Assembly: GCA_964625855.1 (NCBI GenBank)
Contig: CAZVFC010000036.1
Location: 26,890-90,889, forward strand
Source: JAPLUA01 sp964625855
GTDB lineage: Bacteria > Verrucomicrobiota > Verrucomicrobiia > Limisphaerales > UBA8199
Reading direction: 5' to 3'
Length of the DNA: 64,000 nucleotides
Numbering within the stretch: position 1 is the stretch's first letter; each line of letters begins with the position of its first letter. Shown here one piece after another: positions 23,014 to 34,400 of this stretch. A program made the translations under genes and the position numbers. The notes under the pieces were generated by a model. That model made no database searches and was not told where the DNA came from. It worked only from the letters and a program-made list of their open reading frames with translations.

Positions 23014-23189
23014 GCTCAATCTCACGTCGATAAACAAAGGGTTTCCTCACTCATCCGCCTCCCGCGAATGTGCAAACGCATAACAGGCGCATAACACGCC
23101 TTTTCATAGTTCATTTAGTCCGGTCGGTTGTTCTCGTTCCCAAAGTTCAATTCCACTCTCCCAACCCCAAGCATTCCGAACTAAAGCCA

Positions 23190-25949
23190 TCAAGGTGCTC
23201 CCCGACCAGCCTTTCGCTCCTCTTCCGCCTTGCGCGTTGCTTGGTCCGCTTGCTCCCTCTGGCCGGCCTGGCGGAGCACCATTGCGAGTCGGGAGTAGCC
23301 AAGCGCCAGCAGGTTGTGTGGGCGAGGGACCTCCGGCCTCTGCTCCAGCTGGCGCTCCAGTGACCCGATAGCCTCCTGCAGATCAGCCTGCGCCTCCGTG
23401 GCCCGGTCTTGGTGAGCCAAGGCGTCGGCCAGAGCAATTCGAAAGGTCGCCATCCACAGGCCATAATACGGCGCCTCGGGGAATTCCTTCACCAGGGATA
23501 CCTGGACGGCAATCGCTTTGCGAAATTGCTGCTCCGCTTCCGGCCAGTGTCCGATTTGCCGCTGGAATGCGCCAAGCTTGTCGTGGACCCGTGCCTCCGT
23601 GGCGGCGAAATCCGGAACCTCCGGGTGCTGGGCTACCAACTTTTCCAGCAGAACCAGTGCCTTGCCTAGGCGAGCTTCAATGGCCCGTTGGGCCTCGGGG
23701 GGAACCGGCGGTTGGGGGAGATGGATGCGCGCGTACGCCTCGCTGAGATCGTAGGCGTAATCGGGATTGGCCGGGACATCCCTGACGAGGCCCTCCAGAA
23801 TCGCGATGGCCCTTTCAGCGCCTCCTTTACGTTCCTCGCCTTTGGCCTCGCCCCCTGCCGCGCCCTCAAGGTAACACAGCGCGAGTAGGTGCTGGTAATC
23901 CGGGTTGGCCGGTGCGGACGCCGTCAAGGCCTTCAGCGTTTCCATCGCCCGGCTCATGCTCTCGCTCAATTCGCGAGGAACGCGACCGGGACCAGCCTCC
24001 CGGCGCTGGTCCCCGCCAGGGAGAGGGTGCTCCTCTGTGCCAAGGAAGTAGCACGTGCGAGCAAGCTCAAAGCGCAGCGCCGACGAGGCACTCGGCAAGG
24101 CGGCCTCACTCTCCAACAGTGCCAACGCCGCCAGATGAGCTTCTCGTGCCTCGGCTGTCTTTCGCTGCGAGCTGTACAGTCGGCCCAGCGCATTCTGCAC
24201 CTGCGCCAGTTTCAGTTTGAGCGCCGGATCCTCGGGCGAGGCGGCACGTAGCTGCTGGTAAAGATCGATCGCGCGGCGATAGGCTTTGGCCGCTTCATCG
24301 AGTTGTCCCAGCCGCTGCCGAATGGCCCCCACACGCCCGTTGGCTTCAGCGGCTCCCGTACGGAGCTTTTCATCGTTGCCCGTCTGCTGGGCCAGCCGGT
24401 CGTAGAAGGGCAGCATCTCCTCCAGCAGTGCAGCGGCTTCCTTCGACACCGTTGGCGGCGTCGGGAGAGCTGTAACTTCACCACTGCTGCCGTCTGCAGA
24501 AAGGTGCGGCATGGTCCGCACTCGACTCGGGGAAAAGCGTTCGAACATCCGGTCGAGCGCCTCCATGGCCAGCCCGGCGCTGGCTTCCGCCTTGAGGCGT
24601 TCCTGCTCTTCCCCCTGCAACGCCCGCTTGGTGCGCACGTAGCCGACCGAGGCAACCACCGCCACCATCACGAGCAGGAACAACGTCGTCCCCGTGAGGG
24701 CTGCGAGGCTCCGGTTGCGGCGGCACCAGCGGACCGCCCGCTCGATCGCGCTCACTCGCCTGGCGTGGATGGGGCGGTCTTCGAGAAAGCAGCGGAGATC
24801 TTCGGCCATCGCTGCCGCCGACGCGTAGCGCTGAGCGGCGTCGTGGCTCACGGCTTTGAGGATGATTGTCTCAAGGTCCCGCGGAGCACCCAGGCGCGCG
24901 GCGCCACTGGGGGGCGGTGGGCCCTCTCTGATCCGGCGGATGAGACGGCTCTGGTCCGTCTCTTCGTATGCCGGTCGTAGAGCCAGGAGCTCATAGAGCG
25001 TCAAACCAAGGCTGTAGATGTCGCTTTGGTGATTCCCTTCGCCTCGGAACTGCTCCGGGGCCATATACCGAAAAGTCCCCACAACATCGCGCGAGACCGA
25101 CACGTCATCCGACTCTATCGCCTTCGCAAGCCCAAAGTCCGTCAGCAAGATACTGCTTTGGGCGTCGAGCAGCAGGTTGGCAGGCTTTATGTCGCGGTGC
25201 AGCACCCCCTGGTTATGCGCGTAGTCCAGCGCCTCAGCCGCTTGGAGGCCAATCCTCGCCACGCTTTGCCAGTAAGCACCTCCTAGCCGCCCATCTCCGC
25301 CGCCTTCCACCCCGGCGCCCAGCAACCGCCGCACGGCGGCCTCCGCCAGCGGATCTTTGGAATCAGCAGTGGCTGGCATGGCTCGCTCGGGCTGCGGCTT
25401 ATCGCTCGGCTGGCCATTCAGCAGCTTCGCCAGCAAAGGAATGATGGCATCCAGGCCAACCCCCTCGACGAGCTGCATGACGTAGTAGTGAAATCCGTCC
25501 TGCTCACCCACGCCGAACACCGGCACGATATTCGTATGGTGCAGGCTCGCTGCGATGCGCGCTTCGCGCTCGAAGCGTTCCAGGTGCTTGTCATCCAGCA
25601 GCACCTGCCGCGGCAGGACCTTCACCGCCACCCGCCGCCCCAGCGACTCCTGCTCCGCCTCGAACACCACCCCCATGCCACCCCTGCCGATCTCGCGGAT
25701 GAGCCGGAAGTCTCCCAGCCGCTCCAAACGTGCCGGGCCTAGCGTCGCCCGGCCGTCGCTTGATCGTCCCTGGCGTACTTTCAGCCGCTCCGTCGCCGCG
25801 ATGGTGGGGAACAGCTCCCGGATTTCCTCCGCCCGCTCCGGATGCTGCGCGGCGTAGTCCTCAATGGAGGGCCGCTGCCCTTGCCGCAACCGCTCCATGA
25901 ATTCAGCGGCCAGCACCTCCAACGGGTCGCGCTCGTCTTGGTTAGACAT
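23190..25949 (-). CDS. Membrane Ser/Thr protein kinase with TPR C-terminus
   Basis: 919 residues from MSNQDERDP (start at 25949). The N-terminal PSIEDYAAQHPERAEEIREL is the usual N-extension of PVC-group kinases. Kinase domain ~80-390: glycine loop GRGGMGVV, VAVKVLP lysine, catalytic HRDIKPANLLL, DFGLAK, GTFRYMAPEQF. A ~50-residue insertion rich in Pro/Asp/Ala lies before the HRD loop. One TM helix (LFLLVMVAVVASVGYV) near 430 is followed by an extracytoplasmic TPR array to the end (AKAYRRAIDLYQQL, DKLGAFQRQIGHWPEAEQQF). It lies downstream of the ECF sigma gene, in the same direction, and probably acts in the same signalling pair as described STK-ECF couples. Confidence 0.93.
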   Translation of the reverse strand: MSNQDERDPLEVLAAEFMERLRQGQRPSIEDYAAQHPERAEEIRELFPTIAATERLKVRQGRSSDGRATLGPARLERLGDFRLIREIGRGGMGVVFEAEQESLGRRVAVKVLPRQVLLDDKHLERFEREARIAASLHHTNIVPVFGVGEQDGFHYYVMQLVEGVGLDAIIPLLAKLLNGQPSDKPQPERAMPATADSKDPLAEAAVRRLLGAGVEGGGDGRLGGAYWQSVARIGLQAAEALDYAHNQGVLHRDIKPANLLLDAQSSILLTDFGLAKAIESDDVSVSRDVVGTFRYMAPEQFRGEGNHQSDIYSLGLTLYELLALRPAYEETDQSRLIRRIREGPPPPSGAARLGAPRDLETIILKAVSHDAAQRYASAAAMAEDLRCFLEDRPIHARRVSAIERAVRWCRRNRSLAALTGTTLFLLVMVAVVASVGYVRTKRALQGEEQERLKAEASAGLAMEALDRMFERFSPSRVRTMPHLSADGSSGEVTALPTPPTVSKEAAALLEEMLPFYDRLAQQTGNDEKLRTGAAEANGRVGAIRQRLGQLDEAAKAYRRAIDLYQQLRAASPEDPALKLKLAQVQNALGRLYSSQRKTAEAREAHLAALALLESEAALPSASSALRFELARTCYFLGTEEHPLPGGDQRREAGPGRVPRELSESMSRAMETLKALTASAPANPDYQHLLALCYLEGAAGGEAKGEERKGGAERAIAILEGLVRDVPANPDYAYDLSEAYARIHLPQPPVPPEAQRAIEARLGKALVLLEKLVAQHPEVPDFAATEARVHDKLGAFQRQIGHWPEAEQQFRKAIAVQVSLVKEFPEAPYYGLWMATFRIALADALAHQDRATEAQADLQEAIGSLERQLEQRPEVPRPHNLLALGYSRLAMVLRQAGQREQADQATRKAEEERKAGRGAP

Positions 25950-25959
25950 ATGCGCGCAG

Positions 25960-26127
25960 TTCAAAATCCGAAACCCGAAATCCGAAACCCGAGGGAAATC
26001 CGAATACCGAAATCCGAATAAGCAGCCGTGTTGGCTCGCGCCGCATGGACTGGCCAGTCCCCCTTCGAGCTTCGGGTTTCGAGCTTCGGCCTTCCTTCGG
26101 TTCTCGGATTTCGAGCTTCGGATTTGA
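25960..26127. repeat. 7-bp periodic tracts filling the sigma-kinase spacer
   Basis: Two blocks in opposite sense: AAATCCG/AAACCCG units at about 25968-26020 and TTCGAGC/TTCGGGT/GGATTTC units at about 26058-26127. They are roughly inverted copies, separated by ~40 bp, so the transcript between sigma and kinase could fold into a large imperfect stem. Confidence 0.8.
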
Positions 26128-26763
26128 TCACAGTCGCACCTCCGGCACCTGCGCCAGTATCTCCTTCAACCGCCGCAGCGCTCGGACATAACGAATGCTC
26201 GCCGCCTTCTGCTCGATGCCCAGCGCCTCGGCCACCTCACTGTTCGTCAGCTCCTCAAAATGGCGCAGCGCCAGCACTTCGCGATCAATCGGATCCATCC
26301 TTTCGATCGCCGCCTGCACGACGCCTAGCACATCGGCGCGGGCCGCCGCCCCGCTGGGCGAAGTGAAGATCCCTACCAACTGTATCGCCACCGACGCCGA
26401 AGTCGCCTGGGCGTAAGGCACGGCATCCACGCTCACCTCCCGGGCGGCGTCCCGTTTCTGCGCCCCGAGGTGTTGCCGGTGTAAGTCGATGAGCGTCTGG
26501 TTCACAATCATGCGCAGCCATATGAACGGCGACGTGGCGGGACTCTCGGCGTAATGCTTCAGGCGCTGGCTCGCGGCCAGGAACGCCTCCTGCAACACAT
26601 CCTCGGGCCCCAAGCGGCCCCGCAGCGGCTCCGCGAGCCGAAACTCTATGACCCGCCACAGCCGCTCCCGCTCGCGCGAAAACAGCTCCGCCAACGCCTG
26701 CGTATTCCCGCCTCGCAGCCGCCGTTCAAGGTCATCGGTCCTGACGCTGGAGTCGCCGGTCAT
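26128..26763 (-). CDS. ECF-type RNA polymerase sigma factor (STK-associated type)
   Basis: 211 residues. Region 2: ERERLWRVIEFRLAEPLRGR, GPEDVLQEAFLAASQRLKHY with SPFIWLRMIVNQTLIDLHR as the 2.3-2.4 promoter-recognition segment. Region 4: DREVLALRHFEELTNSEVAE, ALGIEQKAASIRYVRALRRL, the -35-binding helix-turn-helix. A ~30-residue non-conserved linker separates them. It resembles the planctomycete/verrucomicrobial ECF sigma factors encoded beside Ser/Thr kinases. The gene is divergent from the secreted-protein cluster. It has a TAGAAA-N14-GCGTT site 18-46 bp upstream that is shared with cluster promoters, implying autoregulation. Confidence 0.9.
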   Translation of the reverse strand: MTGDSSVRTDDLERRLRGGNTQALAELFSRERERLWRVIEFRLAEPLRGRLGPEDVLQEAFLAASQRLKHYAESPATSPFIWLRMIVNQTLIDLHRQHLGAQKRDAAREVSVDAVPYAQATSASVAIQLVGIFTSPSGAAARADVLGVVQAAIERMDPIDREVLALRHFEELTNSEVAEALGIEQKAASIRYVRALRRLKEILAQVPEVRL

Positions 26764-26780
26764 CGCACTGCGCTATAATA

Positions 26781-26809
26781 GTGGAACGCAAAAGGCACAC
26801 GCCTTTCTA
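26781..26809 (-). promoter_or_regulatory. Predicted ECF promoter of the sigma gene itself
   Basis: On the minus strand: GGTAGAAAGG with TAGAAA at 26809-26804, a 14-bp spacer, then GCGTTCCAC at 26789-26781. The ATG of the sigma gene is at 26763. The same two boxes with the same 14-bp spacer occur at 26915, 40282 and 47483. Confidence 0.65.
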
Positions 26810-26914
26810 CCGTAATTTACCTCAGCAGGCACCATATTCTTCGCCGCCGTCTGCGGCTGGCTCACCGGCGATGACCAATCTCCCTTCGCGGCGAAGCCAA
26901 CTGTTAATGCCCTG

Positions 26915-26950
26915 TAGAAACTGGCCACCGTTTGCCGTTCCACCCCTCGG
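26915..26950 (+). promoter_or_regulatory. Predicted ECF promoter of the first secreted-protein gene
   Basis: TGTAGAAAC with TAGAAA at 26915-26920, 14 bp, then CCGTTCCACCCCTCGG at 26935-26950. The downstream ATG is at 26971. The second box shares CGTTCCAC with the sigma gene's own site on the opposite strand, making a divergent pair. Confidence 0.65.
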
Positions 26951-26970
26951 CACACAAACGACACTCGAAC

Positions 26971-28473
26971 ATGAAACGGATACTTCTGACGGTGGGGCTG
27001 GCTATCCAAGCCAGCCTCGCCTGTTGCTCGCTGCAGGCTTACGAAGCTTTGCAAGGGCCGACTGAGCTGCTGTATTGGGACAAAACGAGCGCCTACCCCG
27101 GTTACACCTGGTTTGGCGTGCGCGGCACGACCTACCTCCTGGATATGGAGGGGCGGGTGGCCCACACCTGGCCCATCGGCACCAACCCCCACGTCCTGAC
27201 CAACGGCAACGTCCTCGACGCCTCCAAAGACGACCCCAGCGGGTTCGGCGGCCTCACCGAGGTGGATTGGAACGGGTCAAACGTCTGGTCCTACACCGAA
27301 ACCCGCACCAACTACGTCCCACACCACGACTTCCTCCGCATCTTCAACCCGAAGCTGAACGCCTTCACCACGCTCTACATCGCCAACAAGACGGTCAGCT
27401 CCAACCAGTGCATCGCCGCCGGCTGCGACCCCGCCAACGGGCGCAACTACACCAACGCCCAGATGGACGCCATCGTCGAGGTGGACATGTCCGGCACCAT
27501 CGTCTGGGAGTGGTGGTTCTTCGACCACGTGATCCAGGACTTCGATGCCAGCAAGTCCAACTACGTCGGCAGCGGTAAGACCATCGCCGACTACCCAGGG
27601 CGCCTGAACGTGAACATCCCGGGCCTGCCCGTGCAGCGCGACTGGCTGCACTGCAACTCGATTGATTACAACCAGGCGCTGGACCAGATCGTCATCAACT
27701 CCGTGCGGGGCGAGTTCTACGTCATTGACCACGGCAACACCTTCGTTGCCGGCAGTCCCTCCAATAGCATCGCACTCGCCGCCAGTCCTGCAGGCGACTT
27801 CCTGTATCGCTTCGGCGATCCCGCCCGCTACAGCCAGGGCAGCCCGCCGTCCATCCTCGCCAACTGGACCGTCTCCACCACCGGCAACAAGCAGATCGGC
27901 GGCGCCCATCACGCAAGCTGGATTCCCCCAGGGCTGCCCGGAGCCGGTCGCCTGCTGGTCTTCAACAACGCCCAGAACCTGTTCGAGCACACCCAGGGTT
28001 CGTATGTGTTCGAGATCAACCCCTTCCTGAATGCGCTTACCAACGACACGGGGGCCTACGTGAATCCGCCGAACGCCGGCTACGACACCTGGCTGCCCCC
28101 CTCCGCAACCTCGGGCAAGAACTCGAAGCTCATGTCGAAGCAGATAGTCTGGAGCTACTCCTCCAAGGCCAGCCACGGCATGTTCAGCCATATTGGCAGT
28201 GGCGCCCAGCGGCTCCCCAACGGCAATACGCTCATTTGCTCCGATACCGAGGGGCACATCATCGAAGTCACACCCGCAGGCGACGCGGTCTGGGAATACA
28301 TCAACCCGGTTACCTCCGATGGCATCCTCAAGTTCAAGCGGGATAACTGGCCGATGTACAACTCCATCTTCCGCGCGTTCCGCATCGGCACCAACGACCC
28401 CGTTCTGGCGGGCCGCACCTTGACCGCAGCCGGCACCATTACCGGACGCGCGCCTTCGTATCATTCGCCCTAA
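26971..28473 (+). CDS. Secreted arylsulfotransferase-like protein, type A, copy 1
   Basis: 500 residues. MKRILLTVGLAIQASLACCS ends a signal peptide at LQA-YE. The mature protein begins with the family signature YEALQGPTELLYWDKTSAYP. A beta-propeller of Arylsulfotran-type follows: YLLDMEGRVAHTWPIGTNPH, NGNVLDASKDD, WEWWFFDHVIQDFD, DWLHCNSIDYNQALDQIVIN, GEFYVIDHGNTF, GGAHHASWIPPGLPGAGRLL, QRLPNGNTLICSDTEGHIIE. Conserved His residues occur in PHHDF, HHASW and FSHIG; the true ASST nucleophile is a His, but I cannot assign it here. The likely role is periplasmic/extracellular sulfuryl transfer or an ASST-fold scaffold. An ECF-type promoter precedes it, and the giant gene follows after 13 bp. Confidence 0.8.
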   Translation: MKRILLTVGLAIQASLACCSLQAYEALQGPTELLYWDKTSAYPGYTWFGVRGTTYLLDMEGRVAHTWPIGTNPHVLTNGNVLDASKDDPSGFGGLTEVDWNGSNVWSYTETRTNYVPHHDFLRIFNPKLNAFTTLYIANKTVSSNQCIAAGCDPANGRNYTNAQMDAIVEVDMSGTIVWEWWFFDHVIQDFDASKSNYVGSGKTIADYPGRLNVNIPGLPVQRDWLHCNSIDYNQALDQIVINSVRGEFYVIDHGNTFVAGSPSNSIALAASPAGDFLYRFGDPARYSQGSPPSILANWTVSTTGNKQIGGAHHASWIPPGLPGAGRLLVFNNAQNLFEHTQGSYVFEINPFLNALTNDTGAYVNPPNAGYDTWLPPSATSGKNSKLMSKQIVWSYSSKASHGMFSHIGSGAQRLPNGNTLICSDTEGHIIEVTPAGDAVWEYINPVTSDGILKFKRDNWPMYNSIFRAFRIGTNDPVLAGRTLTAAGTITGRAPSYHSP

Positions 28474-28486
28474 GCCACCGACACCC

Positions 28487-31400
28487 ATGAAACCTCAAAC
28501 GATAAGGCGAAACATGAAAGACGCTTTCCACCTAGTCATCTCGGCGGCGGTTCTGTTCGTGAGTTCGGTCACGCTCCACGCCTACGAGCGGCTCCAGGGG
28601 CCGACCGAGGTGCTCTATTGGAACAAGACCACCACCTACTCCGGTTACACGTTCTTTGGCGTACGCAGCAATGCCTACCTCATCAACATGGAAGGCCGCG
28701 TAGTCCATACCTGGCCAGTCGGCATCAACCCACACCTGCTCACCAACGGCAACGTCCTCGATGCCGCGAGCGGCGACGTTAGTGGCTTCCCTGTGCTCAA
28801 GGAGGTGGACTGGAACGGCAGCACCGTCTGGCAATACACGGAAGCGCGTACCAACTACACCCCGCACCACGACTTCCTGCGCATCTACAATCCGAAGCTC
28901 GGCACCAATACGACTCTCTACATCGCGGCCAAAACCATCTCTTCGAACGCCTGCGTCGCCGCCGGCTGCAACCCCGCCAACGGCCCTTACACCAACGCCC
29001 AGGTGGACGCGATCGTGGAGGTGGACATGTCCGGCAGCGTAGTCTGGGAATGGTGCTTCTTCGACCACGGCATCCAGGACTTTGATGCGAGCAAATCCAA
29101 CTACGTCGGCGTGGGCAAGAGCATCTCCAACTACCCGGGCCGGTTGAACCTGAATCTGCCGGGCCGCCCCCTGACCAACGACTGGTTGCACTGCAACTCG
29201 ATTGACTACAACCAGTCACTCGACCAGATCGTGATCAACGCCGCGGGCGGCGAGTTCTACGTCATTGACCACGGCAACACGTTCATCGCCGGCAACCCGG
29301 CGGCCAGCATCGCCCTGGCCGCCAGCACCAACGGTGACTTCCTCTACCGCTTTGGCGACCCGGCCCGCTACAGCCAGGGCAATCCGCCGTCCATCAACCA
29401 GAACTGGACGACCTCCACCACGGGCAATAAGCAGATCGGCGCCTCCAGCCACGCGCAGTGGATCGCTCCCGGCCTGCCCGGCGCGGGCCATTTCCTGGTG
29501 TACAACAACGGCGGCGACTTGTTCGAAACGACGCCGCAATCCTACGTCTTCGAAGTCAACGGTTACCTCAATGCCAGCACCAACGACACCGGCGCCTATG
29601 TCAATCCGCCCACCGCCGGTTACTACAGTTGGAGCGCTCCGGGCCATGACACCGACAAACGCACCAAGTCCATGTCGCGCCAGATCGCCTGGATGTATTA
29701 CTCCATGGCCAACCAGGGCATGTTCAGCCATCTCGACTCCAGCGTGCAGCGCCTGCCGAACGGCAACACGCTGATCTGCGATTCCACCGAAGGCCACATC
29801 TTCGAAGTCACCGCCACGGGCGACGCGGCGTGGGAATACATCAGCCCCGTCACCGCTGATGGCATCATCACCTATAAGCGGGACTCCTGGCCGATGCAAA
29901 ATGCCGTATTCCGCGCCTACCGCTTCGCCACCAACCATCCCGCTTTCACAGGCCGCACATTGGTCGCGGGCAGCACCATCAGCGGCAGCACCCCCTCCTA
30001 CATCTCCGCGCCATCCCTCACCGGCACCGCGATCAACCCTGCCGCTCCCACAGCCTCCACGAGTGTCTGGGTAACCACGCTAATCACCAACAGCCGCATC
30101 GTCGCCTCGGCCACGCTGGCATATGTCGTCGGCAGCAGCACCACCACCGTCACGATGCTCGACGACGGGGCGCACCAGGACGGCGCAGCGGGTGACGGGA
30201 CTTACGGAGGCCAAATTCCTGCGCTTCCCGCCGGCACGCTCGTGCGCTACTACGTCTCCGCCCAGGACGACTTCGGCAACATCGGGATCGATCCTCTGGG
30301 AGCGCCCGCCACGACCTTCTCTTACACGGTGCAGGGCGGAGGCTCCAACCTGCCGCCAGTCATCACCGCGGTGAGCAACACGGCGCCGGTCAGTGGCAGC
30401 GCAGTCTGGGTGACCGCCCGCGCCACCGACGACGTCGCGGTGGCGTCAGTCACGCTTGCCTACAGCACCGGCGCCACCACTAGCGCGACCAACACGGTTT
30501 TCCTTGAGACCATGGCCACCAACGCTGTTAAACCCTGGACCGGCACAGGCTGCGACAACTCCTGGACGGTCACCGGCACCGCCTTCGAGCAGCGGGGAGG
30601 AGCGAATTACGGCAGCGGCAACACCAATGGCCTGGAATTCAAAGGCGGCACGACCAACCTCGCGGACAGCATGATCACCACCGCGCAGGGCATCGATGCC
30701 CGGGGCACCAGCGGCACGCTGAGCTTTTACATCCTGGGCAGCGGGCTGAGCGGCACGGCCGGCTGGACCCTGCAGCTCAACCCGGGCAGCGGCTTTACCA
30801 CGCGGTTGAGCGAACTCACCGGCACCAGTCACTCATGGCAAGCATACTCCTACAGCCTGCTGCCGGGCGACCTCGTCAGCAACCTGGTCTTCCGGTTCCA
30901 GTTCCAGGGCGGCGCCTCGACTAACCGCGTGGACCTGGACCAGATCACCCTGAAGGTGGTGGGGAGCGACGGACTGAGTTGGACCAACGTCGCCATGCTG
31001 GATGATGCCGCCCACCAGGACGGTGCGGCCGGCGACGGCGTTTATGGCGCTCAGATCCCTGCCTTTTCAGCAGGCACAACGGTAAGCTACTACGTGACGG
31101 CTGCCGACGGCGCAGGCCTTGCCGCCAACAACCCCACAAACGCACCCGGCACAGCGTATTCCTACACGCTCACCAACAGCACCACGAACCTCATTGACTA
31201 CAACGTCCTGCTCGGACGCCCCACGGACCACTCCATCGCCATAAGCATCCTTTCGAGCAACAACCTGGAGGCGTATATCGCCTACGGCACGCTGGTCGGC
31301 GTTTACAGCAGCCAGACCGTCACTAACACCATCGCTGCCGGCGTGCCGACTGTGATCACGCTCGATGGGTTGGCCGCCGGCCAGCAATACTACTATCGTC

Positions 31401-34400
31401 TCTACTCCCGGCTCTCCGGCGGCGGGACTTTCAGCGCCGCTGCCGACCGCCCGTTCCACACCCAGCGCACTTCCGCCGACAGCTTCAGCTTCGTCATCGA
31501 GGCCGATCCGCATTACCTGGATAACGAACCCGCCGTCTGGCAGCGCGCCCTCACCAACATGCTGGCGGACAACCCCGATTTCCTCATTGATTTGGGCGAC
31601 ACGTTCATGGGCGAGAAGTACTACAAGACCAACAGCTACACCCTTTCCCAGCCCGGGATATACGAGGCCTGCAAAAACGTGCGCGACCAGTTCTTCGGCC
31701 TCGCGGGTCACTCGCTCCCGCTGTTCCTGGTCAACGGCAACCATGACCCGGAATTGGGCTGGCTGCTGAGCAGTTCCCTCCCCACCAATAACAGCGCCGT
31801 CTGGGGCGATCAGGCACGGGAATACTACTACCCGTGCCCCAACCCGGACGCGTTCTACAGCGGCAGCACCAATGCCGATCCGTACCTGAGCGGCGGCGTG
31901 CGGAACGGCTACTACGCGTTTGAATGGGGCAGCGCCCTGTTCGTCATCCTCGACAATTTCTGGTACACCTCTCAGGGCGGGCCTAAGGGCACGGACCCCT
32001 GGGGCTGGACGCTCGGCACAGAGCAATATCAGTGGCTCAAACGCACGCTGGAGACCAGCTCCGCCAGGTTCAAGTTCGTCTTCGCTCATCACCTGGTGGG
32101 CGGAGGTGACGAAATGGAGGCGCGCGGCGGGTTGGCCTATGCGCCCTACTTCGAGTGGGGTGGCTATAACACCAACGGCACCTGGGGCTTCGATACCCAT
32201 CGCCCCGGCTGGGCCATGCCGATCCAGAGCCTGCTCCTTTCCAACAAGGTGAACGCCGTCTTCCACGGCCACGACCATCTCTTTGCCAAGGAGAACCTCG
32301 ACGCCGATGGCGATGGCGTCACCGACCTGGTTTACCAGGAGTGTCCGCAGCCCAGCCGCACGAACTACAACAATACGGGCACCGCCACAAAGTACGGCTA
32401 CACCAACGGCGTGGTGCAGGGTAATTCGGGTTACTTGCGGGTGCAGGTGACTCCTGCCAACGCAACAGTGGATTACGTGCGCGTCTATTTGCCTGCGGAC
32501 GAGGGGACCGGCCAAACCAATCGCATGGTCACCTACAGCTACACCTTCAACGCGGCTACATCCTCTATACCCGTAACGCCCTTTGCCGGTTCGATTGTCC
32601 TGGGCTGCCCTACCGACCATTCCATCGCCGCCAATGTGCTCGCCAGCAACGCTGTGCAGCTTTACCTGGAATACGGCACGTCGTCCGGCTCGTATCCCAG
32701 CCAGACGCCGGCCACCAACCTTGCCGCCGGAGCACCGCTCGAGGTTCTGCTAAGCCCGCTGGCCGGCAATACGCGCTACTACTACCGCCTGCGCTACCAA
32801 GGCGCCGGCGACACCAACTACCTGGCGGACACGGAGCATACCTTCATCACCCAACGTCCTTCGGGCAGCACGTTCACCTTCTCCATTCAGGGCGATTCTC
32901 ACCCCGAGCGCGTTAACACGATGTTCGACTCCACCCTCTACACGCGCACGCTGCTCACAGCCGCGGCCGACCAGCCGGATTTCTACCTCACCATCGGCGA
33001 TGATTTCAGCGTGGATCTGATCCCCACCAACCTGATTAACAACTCCCTCGTCACGGCCCGTTACACGCTCCAACGCCCCTGGCTGGGGCTGATAGGCCAC
33101 TCCGCGCCGCTTTTCCTGGTCAACGGCAACCACGAGCAGGCCGCGCTTTACCTAACCAACGGCACACCCGACAGCGTCGCCGTCTGGGCCCACAACGCCC
33201 GCAACTACTACTACCCGCAACCTGCCCCCGACAGCTTCTACTCGGGCAACACCAACCCCGTGCCCTACATCGGCCTGCTCCGCAACTACTATGCCTGGAC
33301 CTGGGGCGACGCCTTGTTCGTCACTATTGATCCTTACTGGGGCAGCCCCACCTGCGTGGACAACAACTATTGGACCGGCGTGAAGCGCACAAATCTCTGG
33401 GAGATCACCCACGGCGATGCCCAATACGAATGGCTCAAGCAGACCCTCGAACAGAGCACCGCCAAGTACAAGTTCGTCTTTGCGCACCATGTGCTCGGGA
33501 CCGGCCGCGGCGGCACGGATGATGCCGGGTTGTATGAATGGGGCGGCCAGAACGGTAACGGCTCCTGGGGCTTCGCCACCAACCGGCCCGCCTGGAGCGC
33601 TCCGCTCCATCAACTGATGGTCGCCAATAATGTCACAGCCTTCATTCAGGGCCACGACCACATCTGGGTGCAACAGCAGCTCGAAGGGGTGACTTACCAG
33701 ACACTGCCCAATCCGGCGGACCCTAACTACGCGCTCATCAACGACGACGCCTTTGCCACCGGTGTGAAGCTGCCCAACAGCGGCTACACACGGTTCACTG
33801 TGGCTCCCGCGGGCGTGAAAGTGGACTATGTCCGCACATTCCTACCCGCCGATGAAGGAGCGGGTCAGACCAACGGCATGGTCGCCTATAGCTACATCAT
33901 CCTGCCGTTGACCGTAACCGGAACAACCAACTCGGTCGCCCTCCCGGTTCAACCGGTCTGGGTGACCTCCGCCGTCACCGGTGGCACCAACATCTCCCAA
34001 GTGATCCTGTCGTACATCATCGCCGGTACCACGAACACCGTCGCCATGCTGGACGACGGATTGCACCAGGACGGCGCGGCCGGAAATGGCGTCTATGGTG
34101 CCCAGATCCCGGGCTTCGTGCCCGGCACCGCCGTGCAGTATTTCGTGCGCGCGCAGGATGCCGCCGGTCGCCAGGTCACCGCCCCCTCCGGCGCTCCCTA
34201 CAACACCAATCTGTTCAGCTACGTAGTGTCAGCAGCAGTGAACACCGCGCCCACCCTCGACCAGCAACTGGATCGCACAGTCAACCCCGGCTACATCCTG
34301 CTGGTCACGAACATTGCCCACGATGCTGATGTGCTCGCACAGACGCTGACGTTCAGCCTCTTGAATCCGCCCGCGAACGCCGGGATCAACGCCACCAGCG